A stretch of 34,945 nt of DNA from Chloroflexota bacterium (GTDB taxonomy: Bacteria > Chloroflexota > Anaerolineae > Promineifilales > Promineifilaceae). The number at the start of each line of letters is the position of its first letter. The stretch's first letter is position 1. Shown here piece after piece: positions 8,664 to 16,318 of the stretch. The notes under the pieces were generated by a model. It saw only the letters and a list, made by a program, of their open reading frames with translations. It was not told the origin of the DNA and did no database searches. Location: assembly GCA_029559155.1 (NCBI GenBank), contig JAKQCM010000099.1, positions 1 to 34,945 of the forward strand. The letters run 5' to 3'. A program made the translations under genes and the position numbers.

Positions 8664-9500
8664 ATGAACTGGCAAACCGTAAAAGAATACGACGACATCA
8701 CCTACCAAAAATCGGGCGGCATGGCCCGCATCGCCTTCAATCGCCCGGAAATCCGCAACGCCTTCCGGCCAAAAACCATCAACGAGATGATCGACGCTTT
8801 CCGTCACGTCTGGATGGACCAGGAAGTCGGCGTGATTTTGCTCACCGGCAACGGCCCCTCGCCCAAAGACGGCGTCCACGCCTTCTGCGCCGGCGGCGAC
8901 CAGAGCGTGCGCGGCCATGCCGGCTACGTCGGCGACGATGGCGTGCCGCGCCTGAATGTTTTGGAATTGCAGCGCATCATTCGCACCATGCCCAAGGTGG
9001 TCATCGCCCTGGTTAATGGCTACGCGATAGGCGGCGGCCACGTGCTGCATGTGGTTTGCGACCTGAGCCTGGCCAGCGAAAACGCCATCTTCGGCCAGAC
9101 CGGTCCTATCGTCGGCAGCTTCGACGCCGGGTATGGCTCGGCCACCCTGGCGCGCATCGTCGGCCAGAAAAAAGCGCGGGAAATCTGGTATCTTTGCCGC
9201 CAGTACACAGCCCAAGAAGCGCTGGAAATGGGGCTGGTGAACAAAGTCCTGCCCACCGTAGAAGCACTGGAAGCCGAGGGCGTCGATTGGGCGCAGGAAA
9301 TCCTCACCAAGTCGCCAATTGCCATCCGCTTCCTGAAGGCGGCGATGAACGCCGATATGGACGGGCAAACCGGTCTGCAAGTGTTGGCCGGCGATTCGAC
9401 GATGCTCTTTTACATGACCGAAGAGGGCAGCGAAGGCAAAAATGCCTTTCTGGAAAAACGGGCGCCGGACTTTGAAACAAAGTACCCCTGGCGGCCATAA
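8664..9500 (+). CDS. menB: 1,4-dihydroxy-2-naphthoyl-CoA synthase MenB (278 aa)
   Basis: Crotonase-fold enzyme that cyclises o-succinylbenzoyl-CoA to the naphthoate ring. Length and motifs are typical: [33 protein letters not shown] for the oxyanion hole, [17 protein letters not shown] and [17 protein letters not shown]. The QTGP segment is that of the bicarbonate-dependent class (as in E. coli) rather than the class that supplies its own Asp (M. tuberculosis). The start ATG 8664 follows AAAAAGGAG at good distance. This gene is intact, unlike menD just before it. It contains no ACGGCCGT octamer, in contrast to most neighbours. Confidence 0.95.
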   Translation: MNWQTVKEYDDITYQKSGGMARIAFNRPEIRNAFRPKTINEMIDAFRHVWMDQEVGVILLTGNGPSPKDGVHAFCAGGDQSVRGHAGYVGDDGVPRLNVLELQRIIRTMPKVVIALVNGYAIGGGHVLHVVCDLSLASENAIFGQTGPIVGSFDAGYGSATLARIVGQKKAREIWYLCRQYTAQEALEMGLVNKVLPTVEALEAEGVDWAQEILTKSPIAIRFLKAAMNADMDGQTGLQVLAGDSTMLFYMTEEGSEGKNAFLEKRAPDFETKYPWRP

Positions 9501-9522
9501 GTAACTTTTTGGTATCTATAAC

Positions 9523-9717
9523 AGACCCTAAGGGTTTTGTTGCAGATTAAAAAATTAATCCGGTAATCGAGAGACATGTCATGCTGAGGTCCTCCGAAGC
9601 ATCCCATTTGCTTGGAATGACCGAGTGATAGGGATTCTTCGCTCCGAAGACTCCGCTCAGAATGACCAGTTCATTACCTGATTGTTTTCTTAAAGACCAA
9701 GAAAACCCTTAGGGTCT
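9523..9717. repeat. GACCCT inverted-repeat element with a nested MITE-like insert
   Basis: The outer arms AGACCCTAAGGGTTTT (9523-9538) and AAAACCCTTAGGGTCT (9702-9717) are perfect inverted copies. Between them lies a second block of about 100 bp with GTCATGCTGAG at 9578 and CTCAGAATGAC near 9656, again inverted, with CCGAAG motifs inside. This appears to be one small element inside another. It fills most of the gap between menB and the P450 gene; no gene is visible in it. Confidence 0.8.
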
Positions 9718-9753
9718 TCTCGAGAACCTGTTAATAAATTGAGGAGACATCAA

Positions 9754-11133
9754 ATGACCAAAACAAGCCCACCCCTGGTATCTGGAGCCAAACCGGGCAT
9801 CGGCCATGCGCTGGAATTTCAGCGCGATCGGTTGAGTTTAATGCAGCGCGGGTTCACCGAGCATGGCGGCGTGTTTGCGTTGAAACTGGCCAAGCAAAAT
9901 GTGGCCGTGGTGATTGGACCTGATAACCAGAAAACCTTTTTTATGGAGACCGACAAAGCCCTGAATATTCAGGAGCCGTACAGTTATTTGCGGGCGATGT
10001 TCGGGGAGGTGCTGTTTTTAGCGCCTCATGAGGAGTATTTAAGGCAACGGCCGTTTGTGCAAGAAATGTTCAAACGCGAAAAAATGCTGCACTACGTCGA
10101 CGTGATGCAAGAAGAAGTGCAGGCCTGGCTGGATACCCTGGGCGACGAAGGCGAAATGGAACTGACCGGGCAGATTACCCATCTGGTGCAAGAAGTTGCC
10201 GGCAACTGCTTTTTAGGCCGCCAGGCCCACCAGCAAATCGGCCGTGAGTTTTGGGATTTGTACGCCGATTTGAGCAAAGGGCTGGATCCGCTGCTGCCGC
10301 CCAATTTACCGCTGCCCAAATTTATCCGGCGAGATAAGGCCAAAGCGCGTATGGGCGAAATTCTGCGCCCCATCATCGCCGAACGGCGGCAGCACCCGGA
10401 ACAGTACGATGACTTTTTGCAAGACCTGATCATCAAAGAAGATCAGGCTGGCGCGCAAATTGATGAAGAACTCATCCTGAATATGCTGTTGGGGTTTATG
10501 TTTGCCGGGCACGAAACCACGGCCGGGCAGGCTGCCTGGACCATCATCATGCTCCTGCAAAACCCGGATTACTTGCGGCTGGTGCTGGACGAAATCGACC
10601 GTGTGGCGCCGTATGGCGTGCATATCGATCCCAAACGCATGGTGGCGCTGGACCACATCAGCTGGGCGGTACGCGAAGTAGAACGGCTGCGCCCATCGGC
10701 CGACCTGCTCATGCGTGTGGTGGATGAAGACATCGAATTCGGCGAGTATGTCATCCCGAAGGGCTGGCTGGTGCAGGTGGCGCAAGAAGTTGGCCATAAA
10801 CTGCCGGCTTACTTCGACCAGCCAGAACAATTCGACCCGCTGCGTTTTGCGCCGGGCCGAGAGGAAGACAAGGCGCACCGGTTTGGCCTGTTTGGTTTTG
10901 GCGGCGGGGCGCATAAATGCACGGGCATGAACTTTGCCAACAACGAAATGACGATCATCACCGCCCTGCTGCTGCGCGAATATGACCTGGAGCTGGTGAC
11001 GAAGCAGCCAACCATCAAGCGCGGCATGGGCGCAAATCGGCCGTCGGCGACGGTGGTGCGTTATCGGCGGAAGGCGGGGTTGGACACGGCCGTTTCCACC
11101 CCCAACGCCACAGCCGTCCCGACAGGAGAATAA
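9754..11133 (+). CDS. cytochrome P450, CYP51-like layout (459 aa)
   Basis: Haem-thiolate monooxygenase. The I-helix motif AGHET begins at residue 251, the ExxR motif is E308-R311, and the haem-binding loop FGFGGGAHKCTG has the axial Cys at about 389. The N-terminal region and overall shape (QRGFTEHGGVFALKL, then the long helical middle) resemble CYP51-type bacterial P450s, but the CYP51 I-helix His-Thr pair is not exact, so the substrate is uncertain. No membrane anchor was seen. The start ATG 9754 follows GAGGAGA. An SDR gene begins 6 bp downstream, and the pair probably works together, perhaps on a lipid or isoprenoid. Confidence 0.93.
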   Translation: MTKTSPPLVSGAKPGIGHALEFQRDRLSLMQRGFTEHGGVFALKLAKQNVAVVIGPDNQKTFFMETDKALNIQEPYSYLRAMFGEVLFLAPHEEYLRQRPFVQEMFKREKMLHYVDVMQEEVQAWLDTLGDEGEMELTGQITHLVQEVAGNCFLGRQAHQQIGREFWDLYADLSKGLDPLLPPNLPLPKFIRRDKAKARMGEILRPIIAERRQHPEQYDDFLQDLIIKEDQAGAQIDEELILNMLLGFMFAGHETTAGQAAWTIIMLLQNPDYLRLVLDEIDRVAPYGVHIDPKRMVALDHISWAVREVERLRPSADLLMRVVDEDIEFGEYVIPKGWLVQVAQEVGHKLPAYFDQPEQFDPLRFAPGREEDKAHRFGLFGFGGGAHKCTGMNFANNEMTIITALLLREYDLELVTKQPTIKRGMGANRPSATVVRYRRKAGLDTAVSTPNATAVPTGE

Positions 11134-11139
11134 CCAGCC

Positions 11140-12039
11140 ATGTCCACATCCAACAAGACCTGGTTTATAGCCGGAACGGCCGTCAGCGCCGCCGCGCTGG
11201 TTTTGTGGCAGCAAACCAAGACCAAGCCGGTGGTAAGAAACGGCCGTACCTTTGGCCAACAATACGGCCCCTGGGCCATCGTCACCGGCGCGGCGCGGGA
11301 AGAAGGCCTCGGCTACGGCTTCGCCCGCCAGCTGGCCGGGCAGCACATTAATTTGGTGCTGGTAGACATCCTCGGCGACGAACTCGAAGCCCGCGCCGAA
11401 ACGCTACGCCAAACTTATTATGTGAAGGTGAAAACGGCCGTTATCGACCTGGGCCAGCGCGATTTTCTCACCCAACTGCTGCCTGTGACCGCTGGACTGG
11501 AAATCGGGCTGCTGGTTTGTAACCACATGTTCACCCCCAAAGACACCCCGCCGATTCTGCAAATGGACCTGGAAACCCATCATGCCATGATCGACATCAA
11601 CGCCCGCGCCTACACCACGCTGGTCCATACCTTTGGGCGGCAAATGGTGGCGCAGGGACACGGCGGCATGTTGCTGGTATCATCGCAGGCCGCTTTGCGC
11701 GGCACGCCCTACACCGGCGCATACTCCGCCAACAAAGCCTTTCAGATGATGCTCGGCGAATCATTGTGGTATGAACTGCGCCACGCCAACGTCGATGTGC
11801 TGGTGTTAACGCCCGGCCTGACCCATACCCAGGGCAACGATCTCGACGGCTATCCGCCAATCATGATGATGGAAGTAGAACCGGTCGTGCGCGAAGCGTT
11901 GGCCGGATTGGGGCACAAACATCTGGTTATTCCTGGCCCGGTGAATAAAATTATGCAGTTTGCTGCGGCGCACCTCATGACCCGGCGCGGCGCGCTCATT
12001 GCCAGCGGCGATCTAATGGCGCACGGGTTGGGCAAGTAG
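11140..12039 (+). CDS. short-chain dehydrogenase/reductase with N-terminal membrane anchor (299 aa)
   Basis: A hydrophobic segment at about residues 7-24 probably anchors the protein. The Rossmann fold follows, with TGAAREEGLGYG near residue 49 (cofactor glycine motif), LVDI after beta-2, catalytic Ser181/182, and YSANK with Tyr195 and Lys199. The usual NNAG is replaced by CNHM. The membrane anchor and layout resemble 17-beta-HSD12/3-ketoacyl-CoA reductase-type enzymes acting on lipids or sterols; the exact substrate is unknown. Start ATG 11140 follows AGGAG. Immediately downstream of the P450 in the same probable operon. Confidence 0.9.
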   Translation: MSTSNKTWFIAGTAVSAAALVLWQQTKTKPVVRNGRTFGQQYGPWAIVTGAAREEGLGYGFARQLAGQHINLVLVDILGDELEARAETLRQTYYVKVKTAVIDLGQRDFLTQLLPVTAGLEIGLLVCNHMFTPKDTPPILQMDLETHHAMIDINARAYTTLVHTFGRQMVAQGHGGMLLVSSQAALRGTPYTGAYSANKAFQMMLGESLWYELRHANVDVLVLTPGLTHTQGNDLDGYPPIMMMEVEPVVREALAGLGHKHLVIPGPVNKIMQFAAAHLMTRRGALIASGDLMAHGLGK

Positions 12040-12047
12040 GGCTGACT

Positions 12048-12094
12048 AGACCCCAAGGGATAATCCAAATTCCCAGGAGCAACCCTTGGGGTCT
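12048..12094. repeat. GACCCC inverted-repeat element
   Basis: AGACCCCAAGGG and CCCTTGGGGTCT arms flank about 24 bp. It lies between the SDR gene and the phosphatidylcholine synthase gene. No T-tract follows. Confidence 0.8.
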
Positions 12095-12158
12095 GTATAG
12101 TTTCCGGTTTTAACAGAGGCAGCATTGCGTAGTTTTTTGGCTTTGGTGCAGGAGGCAC

Positions 12159-12890
12159 ATGATTCATCCGCGTTCTTTTTCTTGGCCCCGAATTTTAGCG
12201 GCCTGGGGGGTTCACGCCCTGACTGCGAGCACGGCCGTTTTCAGTTTTCTGGCTATTTTGGCGATTATGGCGCAGGAATGGCGCACGGCCGTTGTCTGGA
12301 TGGGCATCGCGGCCATTATTGACGGCTTCGACGGCGCATTGTCGCGCTGGGTGGAGGTAAAACGCGTCCTGCCCAACTTCGACGGCGCGCTGCTGGACAA
12401 CATCGTCGATTACCAGACCTATGTTTTGGTCCCGGCCTTCTTCATTTACCAGGCGCAGCTGGTGCCGCCGGCCTGGCTGCTGGTGGTGCCGGCCCTGATG
12501 CTCATGAGCTCCGGCTACCAATTCGCCCAGACCGACGCCAAAACGGGCGACCATTTTTTTCAGGGTTTCCCGTCTTATTGGAATGTGGTGGCCATTTATT
12601 TATTGCTGCTGCGGCTGCCGACGGCCGTAAACCTGTTGGTTTTGCTTGCCTGCGTCGTGCTGGTCTTTGTGCCCATCAAATACCTTTACCCCTCCCGCAT
12701 GACCCGTTACCGCCTCCAAACCCTCCTGCTCAGCGGCCTCTGGCTGATCATGTTAGCCTGGGCGATGCTCGTCTACCCGACCCAATTGTGGCTGTCCTGG
12801 GCGTCGTTATTTTTCATCGTTTACTATCTCGGCCTCAGCCTGATCCTCACGCGGCGGATGGCCAGAATCAAACCTTATAGTTCCGGCTAG
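12159..12890 (+). CDS. pcs: phosphatidylcholine synthase (243 aa)
   Basis: Integral membrane CDP-alcohol phosphotransferase. The catalytic motif is DGFDGALSR from Asp55, followed by G76-x3-D80-x3-D84 in LLDNIVDY. The context VKRVLPNF, DNIVDYQTYVLVPAFFIYQ and FQGFPSYWNVV is that of bacterial Pcs, which condenses CDP-diacylglycerol with choline directly to phosphatidylcholine. About seven or eight hydrophobic segments are visible, as expected. The start ATG 12159 follows a strong GCAGGAGGC site. No choline uptake or kinase gene is in the window. It may form a lipid-related group with the P450 and SDR genes. Confidence 0.9.
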   Translation: MIHPRSFSWPRILAAWGVHALTASTAVFSFLAILAIMAQEWRTAVVWMGIAAIIDGFDGALSRWVEVKRVLPNFDGALLDNIVDYQTYVLVPAFFIYQAQLVPPAWLLVVPALMLMSSGYQFAQTDAKTGDHFFQGFPSYWNVVAIYLLLLRLPTAVNLLVLLACVVLVFVPIKYLYPSRMTRYRLQTLLLSGLWLIMLAWAMLVYPTQLWLSWASLFFIVYYLGLSLILTRRMARIKPYSSG

Positions 12891-13020
12891 CAGCCTGTCG
12901 GAGAATTCAGAATAGGTACACGGATTAAACGGATTCGATGGATTTTTACAGATAAATCCCCCAAAATCGGTGTGCATCCGTTTAATCCGTAGTTCCATTT
13001 TCACTTTTCCGACAGCCTGC
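12891..13020. repeat. 130-bp palindromic MITE-like element
   Basis: Outer arms CAGCCTGTCGGA (12891) and TCCGACAGCCTG (13008-13019) are inverted with one mismatch. Inner arms ACGGATTAAACGGAT and ATCCGTTTAATCCGT are perfect inverted copies. There is no coding potential. It fills the gap before menE. The structure suggests a non-autonomous mobile element. Confidence 0.8.
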
Positions 13021-13064
13021 CAGATGCCCGGCAAGTCTTTTTTTAGAACCAAAACGAGCAGTGG

Positions 13065-14519
13065 ATGATTGATTGGTTAACCGAACGGCGCAGCGCTTCG
13101 CCCGACGCGCTGGCGCTCATCATTGGCGAACGGCGTTGGACCTATGCGGCGCTGGACCGGCTGACGGCCGGTCTGGCAGGTTATTTGCAGGCGCAGGGCG
13201 TGCAGTTCGGCGATTTTGTCGCTGCGCTGCTGCCCAACGGCCTGCCCTACGTCTGCCTGATCCACGCCCTGGCGCGGCTTGGCGCGGTGCTGGTTCCCCT
13301 GAACACCCGCCTCACACCGGCGGAAATCAACTGGCAGGTTGCGCAAGTAGGGGCAAAATGGCTGGTTACAAATCAGGCACAATTGGCAATTGGTAATTGT
13401 CAACTGCTGGTAGTCGACGAAGAACTTTTGGCGACGGCCGTACCGCTTACCAATGACCAACGGCCGTTGGCGCTGGACCGTTTGCAGGCGGTGGTTTTTA
13501 CGTCGGGCACATCGGGCAAACCCAAAGGGGCCATGCTGACGTTTGCCAATCATTTTTACAGCGCACAGGCTTCAGGCGAGCGGCTGGGCGTGCGACCAGA
13601 TGATTTGTGGCTGAGCGTGCTGCCGTTGTACCACGTAGGCGGGCTGGCGGTAATTTTTCGCAGTTGTTTGTACGGCACGGCCGTTTCCCTGCACCCGCGC
13701 TTCGATCTGGACGCCATCAACCAGGACCTCGACCACAAACCCATCACCCTCATGTCGCTGGTTCCCACCATGCTCCACCGCCTGCTGCAAACCCGCGCCG
13801 CCTGGCCAGACACACTGCGGCTGGCGCTCCTGGGCGGCGCGGCGGCCACGCCAGACCTGCTGCGGCGGGCGCTGGCTGCTGGCGTGCCGGTTGCCACGAC
13901 CTACGGCCTGACAGAAGCATCCAGCCAGGTGGCGACCATGCTGCCGCCAGATGTGGCGCGAAAACCAGGCAGCGTCGGCCATCCTCTGCCCGGTACAACG
14001 GTGGCCATTGTGGACGAGAACGGCCGTTCCCTGGCCCCCAACACCTACGGCGAAATCGTCGTCACCGGACCAACGGTCATGGCCGGCTATTGGCGTGCGG
14101 ACGCCGCACGCCGCACCCCGTACACCCCACTCCCCTCGCATCCTACCGGCGACATCGGCTACCTGGATGAGGATGGTGATTTGTGGGTGGTGCAGCGGCG
14201 CAGCGATTTGATTGTGACCGGCGGCGAAAATGTGTACCCCGCGGAAGTAGAGGCGGTGTTAAAGGAGCATACGGCCGTGGCCAATGCCTGCGTCGTGGGC
14301 GTGCCGGATGCCGAGTGGGGGCAGAAAGTGGCGGCGCTGGTGCAGCTTCACCCTGGAATGGCGCTCTCCGAGGCTGAATTGCTGGCCCACTGCCGCGCGC
14401 AGTTGGCCGGTTACAAACAGCCGCGCCTCATCCGCTTCGCCGCCGACCTGCCGCAAACAGCATCGGGCAAAATCGCCCGCAACGCAGTGGCGAAGGTTTT
14501 GATGAGGGATGATGCGTGA
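13065..14519 (+). CDS. menE: o-succinylbenzoate-CoA ligase MenE (484 aa)
   Basis: Adenylate-forming enzyme that activates o-succinylbenzoate with CoA, feeding MenB. Motifs appear in order: P-loop FTSGTSGKPKGA (near residue 147), PLYHVGGLAV, TYGLTEASSQ, TGDIGYLDEDGDLWVVQRRSDLIVTGGENVYP (split here only for description), and the C-terminal Lys loop QTASGKIARN. Length is normal. Two short stretches look repeat-derived: the AIGNCQL segment, coded by TTGGCAATTGGTAATTG, and RRTPYTPLPS. Start ATG 13065 just after a palindromic element; the ribosome binding site is weak. The enzyme looks intact. Confidence 0.93.
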   Translation: MIDWLTERRSASPDALALIIGERRWTYAALDRLTAGLAGYLQAQGVQFGDFVAALLPNGLPYVCLIHALARLGAVLVPLNTRLTPAEINWQVAQVGAKWLVTNQAQLAIGNCQLLVVDEELLATAVPLTNDQRPLALDRLQAVVFTSGTSGKPKGAMLTFANHFYSAQASGERLGVRPDDLWLSVLPLYHVGGLAVIFRSCLYGTAVSLHPRFDLDAINQDLDHKPITLMSLVPTMLHRLLQTRAAWPDTLRLALLGGAAATPDLLRRALAAGVPVATTYGLTEASSQVATMLPPDVARKPGSVGHPLPGTTVAIVDENGRSLAPNTYGEIVVTGPTVMAGYWRADAARRTPYTPLPSHPTGDIGYLDEDGDLWVVQRRSDLIVTGGENVYPAEVEAVLKEHTAVANACVVGVPDAEWGQKVAALVQLHPGMALSEAELLAHCRAQLAGYKQPRLIRFAADLPQTASGKIARNAVAKVLMRDDA

Positions 14520-14550
14520 TGCGTGGATTTTACCGAGGACCCCAAAAAAC

Positions 14551-15363
14551 ATGACAACTTCTCAGGATGTTTCATTGTTAACCGCCGAGATGACCGGCGG
14601 CCTGGCCGACCTGCGGCTGGCGCATCCGCCGGGCACATTTGCCCTGACCCCGGCCAGCCGCATTGCCCTGACGGCCGTCGGCCAACATCGCCGCCTGTTA
14701 AGCGGCCTGGGCCTCGACTGGGGCAGCGGCGTGGGCGGCCTGGCCATCCTGGCTGCCAAAATAACGGCCGTTACCCAGGTGGTGGGGTTGGAAATTTCGG
14801 CGGCCAACGTAGCCATCGCCCAACAAAACGCCTATGAAAACGGCGCAGCCCACAAAGTGCGCTTTCTATTGTCTGATGGGTACACGCCGCTGGAAAACGA
14901 CGACGGCCGTTTTCTGGAAACGTTCAGCGGGCAGACCAGCTTTATTTTGGCCAACCCCCCGGCCAGCGACGGCGACGATGGCTTTGCGTTTCGGCGAATT
15001 GTGCTGGCGGGTGGACGGCCATTTTTACGGCCGGGCGGCGTGGTTTTTTTGAATATCTCATCGCAATACGGCCGTGGGCGAATCGAAAGATTGCTAACCG
15101 ATGCCCCTGGGTATGCGTATGGCGGTGTTTTGGCCAGCAGCGGTTGGGTTCCGTTCGACTTGCAGCGGCCTGATTTGCGGCAAAATCTCAGAGATTATGT
15201 TAACGAAGAAAGCGCGGGCGGGCTGCGGTATGAATTTGGCCAGCCGTCTGGGGCGGAAATGTCTTGCGACGCGCAAACGGCGCAGGCGTGGTTTGAACAG
15301 ACGGGCGAAAGCCCTTTGTCCAGGTGGGAAGTGCATTTGTTCCGCCGGACGGCAGATAAATGA
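14551..15363 (+). CDS. class I SAM-dependent methyltransferase, HemK/MTS-like (270 aa)
   Basis: A Rossmann-type methyltransferase with the SAM motif DWGSGVGGLAI, the acidic residue in VGLEIS, and an ILANPPAS motif of the NPP(Y/x) class typical of N-methyltransferases acting on proteins, RNA or DNA. It does not match UbiE/MenG, which lacks NPPx, so it is probably not the menaquinone C-methyltransferase. Target unknown. The start chosen is ATG 14551, after a GAGGA site; an earlier in-frame ATG at 14509 overlaps menE and has no such site. It is followed by menH after 7 bp, so it is in the same transcript. Confidence 0.8.
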   Translation: MTTSQDVSLLTAEMTGGLADLRLAHPPGTFALTPASRIALTAVGQHRRLLSGLGLDWGSGVGGLAILAAKITAVTQVVGLEISAANVAIAQQNAYENGAAHKVRFLLSDGYTPLENDDGRFLETFSGQTSFILANPPASDGDDGFAFRRIVLAGGRPFLRPGGVVFLNISSQYGRGRIERLLTDAPGYAYGGVLASSGWVPFDLQRPDLRQNLRDYVNEESAGGLRYEFGQPSGAEMSCDAQTAQAWFEQTGESPLSRWEVHLFRRTADK

Positions 15364-15370
15364 GGACACC

Positions 15371-16195
15371 ATGGTAAAACTGGCAGTGCGTGACGTGCAG
15401 TACAATCTGGAAATTTCGGGGCAAGGGGAACGGCCGTTGCTCATGTTACATGGTTTCACCGGCAGCAGCCAGAACTGGCAGCCGGTGCTGCCGGTGCTAG
15501 ACGAGCGGTTTATGGTGATTGCGGTAGATTTGTTGGGACACGGCCGTTCCAGCATCCCAGCCCGCCCCGCCCGCTACATGATCGAATCGGCCGCCGCCGA
15601 TCTGATAAACTTGCTCGATCAATTCGACATCGAACAGGTGAATTTACTGGGCTACTCGATGGGCGGGCGGCTGGCCCTGTATCTGGCAACCCAATATCCG
15701 CAGCGCTGCCAGACGCTCATTTTGGAAAGCGCGTCGCCCGGGCTGGCCGATAAAACAGCGCGCGCGGAACGCCGCCAGCAAGACAACGCCCTGGCCGAAC
15801 GCATTGAACGCGAGGGGATCGAGGCTTTTGTCGATTATTGGGAAAGCCTGCCGCTGTGGGCCAGTCAGGCGCAGCTTCCGGAGGAAACCCGCGCCGCGCT
15901 GCGCGCACAACGGCTGCAAAACAACCCCCTCGGGCTGATGAACAGCTTGCGCGGCATGGGCGCCGGGGCGCAGTTGTCGGTCTGGACGCACCTGCCCCGG
16001 CTGAACATGCCGGTTTTGCTGGTAGCGGGCGAATTAGACGCCAAATTTGCGGCCATCAATCGAGAAATGGCCGACCTGATCCCTGGCTCACGCCTGTCCG
16101 TCGTGCCGGACGCCGGTCATACCGTCCACCTGGAACGGCCGCAGCGCTATGCAGAATTGGTACGCGGCTTCTTGGAATTTAACACGAAGGGGTAA
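15371..16195 (+). CDS. menH: MenH-like alpha/beta hydrolase (SHCHC synthase) (274 aa)
   Basis: Probably eliminates pyruvate from SEPHCHC, the step after MenD. The fold and motifs fit: LHGFTGSSQNW, GHGRSS, the nucleophile elbow GYSMGGR with Ser96, the acid in VAGELDAKF, and the His in AGHTVHLERP. GYSMGGR and the HGFTGS oxyanion loop are those of MenH proteins, and the location with menE and menB supports the assignment. Start ATG 15371 follows TGAGGA. The stop is followed by a repeat hairpin and the convergent menA. Close relatives with other hydrolase activities exist, hence less than full certainty. Confidence 0.88.
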   Translation: MVKLAVRDVQYNLEISGQGERPLLMLHGFTGSSQNWQPVLPVLDERFMVIAVDLLGHGRSSIPARPARYMIESAAADLINLLDQFDIEQVNLLGYSMGGRLALYLATQYPQRCQTLILESASPGLADKTARAERRQQDNALAERIEREGIEAFVDYWESLPLWASQAQLPEETRAALRAQRLQNNPLGLMNSLRGMGAGAQLSVWTHLPRLNMPVLLVAGELDAKFAAINREMADLIPGSRLSVVPDAGHTVHLERPQRYAELVRGFLEFNTKG

Positions 16196-16306
16196 GGACT
16201 GGAGACTGGAGACTGGAGATTGGAGATTGGTAATTGGAGATTGAAGATTGGAGAAATCTCCCAGTCCCCTTGTCTCCTAATCTCCTAGTCTCCAGTCTCC
16301 CTATCC
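16196..16306. repeat. GGAGACTGG/CCAGTCTCC hairpin repeat, copy 4, between convergent genes
   Basis: GGAGACTGGAGATTGG units run to about 16250 and the complementary TCTCC-containing units follow to 16306. It can form a long imperfect hairpin. Placed exactly between menH (+) and menA (-), it may serve as a bidirectional terminator. Confidence 0.75.
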
Positions 16307-16318
16307 TCAGTCATCGGG

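Noticed and set aside
10306-11346. A 346-codon open frame on the minus strand
   Set aside because: It is antisense to the P450 and SDR genes, which have complete motifs; it has no recognisable domain or ribosome binding site.
9523-13020. Insertion sequence or integron around the P450-SDR-Pcs block
   Set aside because: No transposase or integrase gene and no matching direct repeats at the block ends were seen; only small non-coding elements are present.
14551-15363. The methyltransferase as MenG/UbiE
   Set aside because: It carries an NPPA motif of amino-group methyltransferases and lacks UbiE hallmarks.
2971-16306. GGAGATTGG blocks and the CAATCCG heptamer array as CRISPR
   Set aside because: Units are 7-9 bp, contiguous and mirror-imaged, with no unique spacers and no cas genes.
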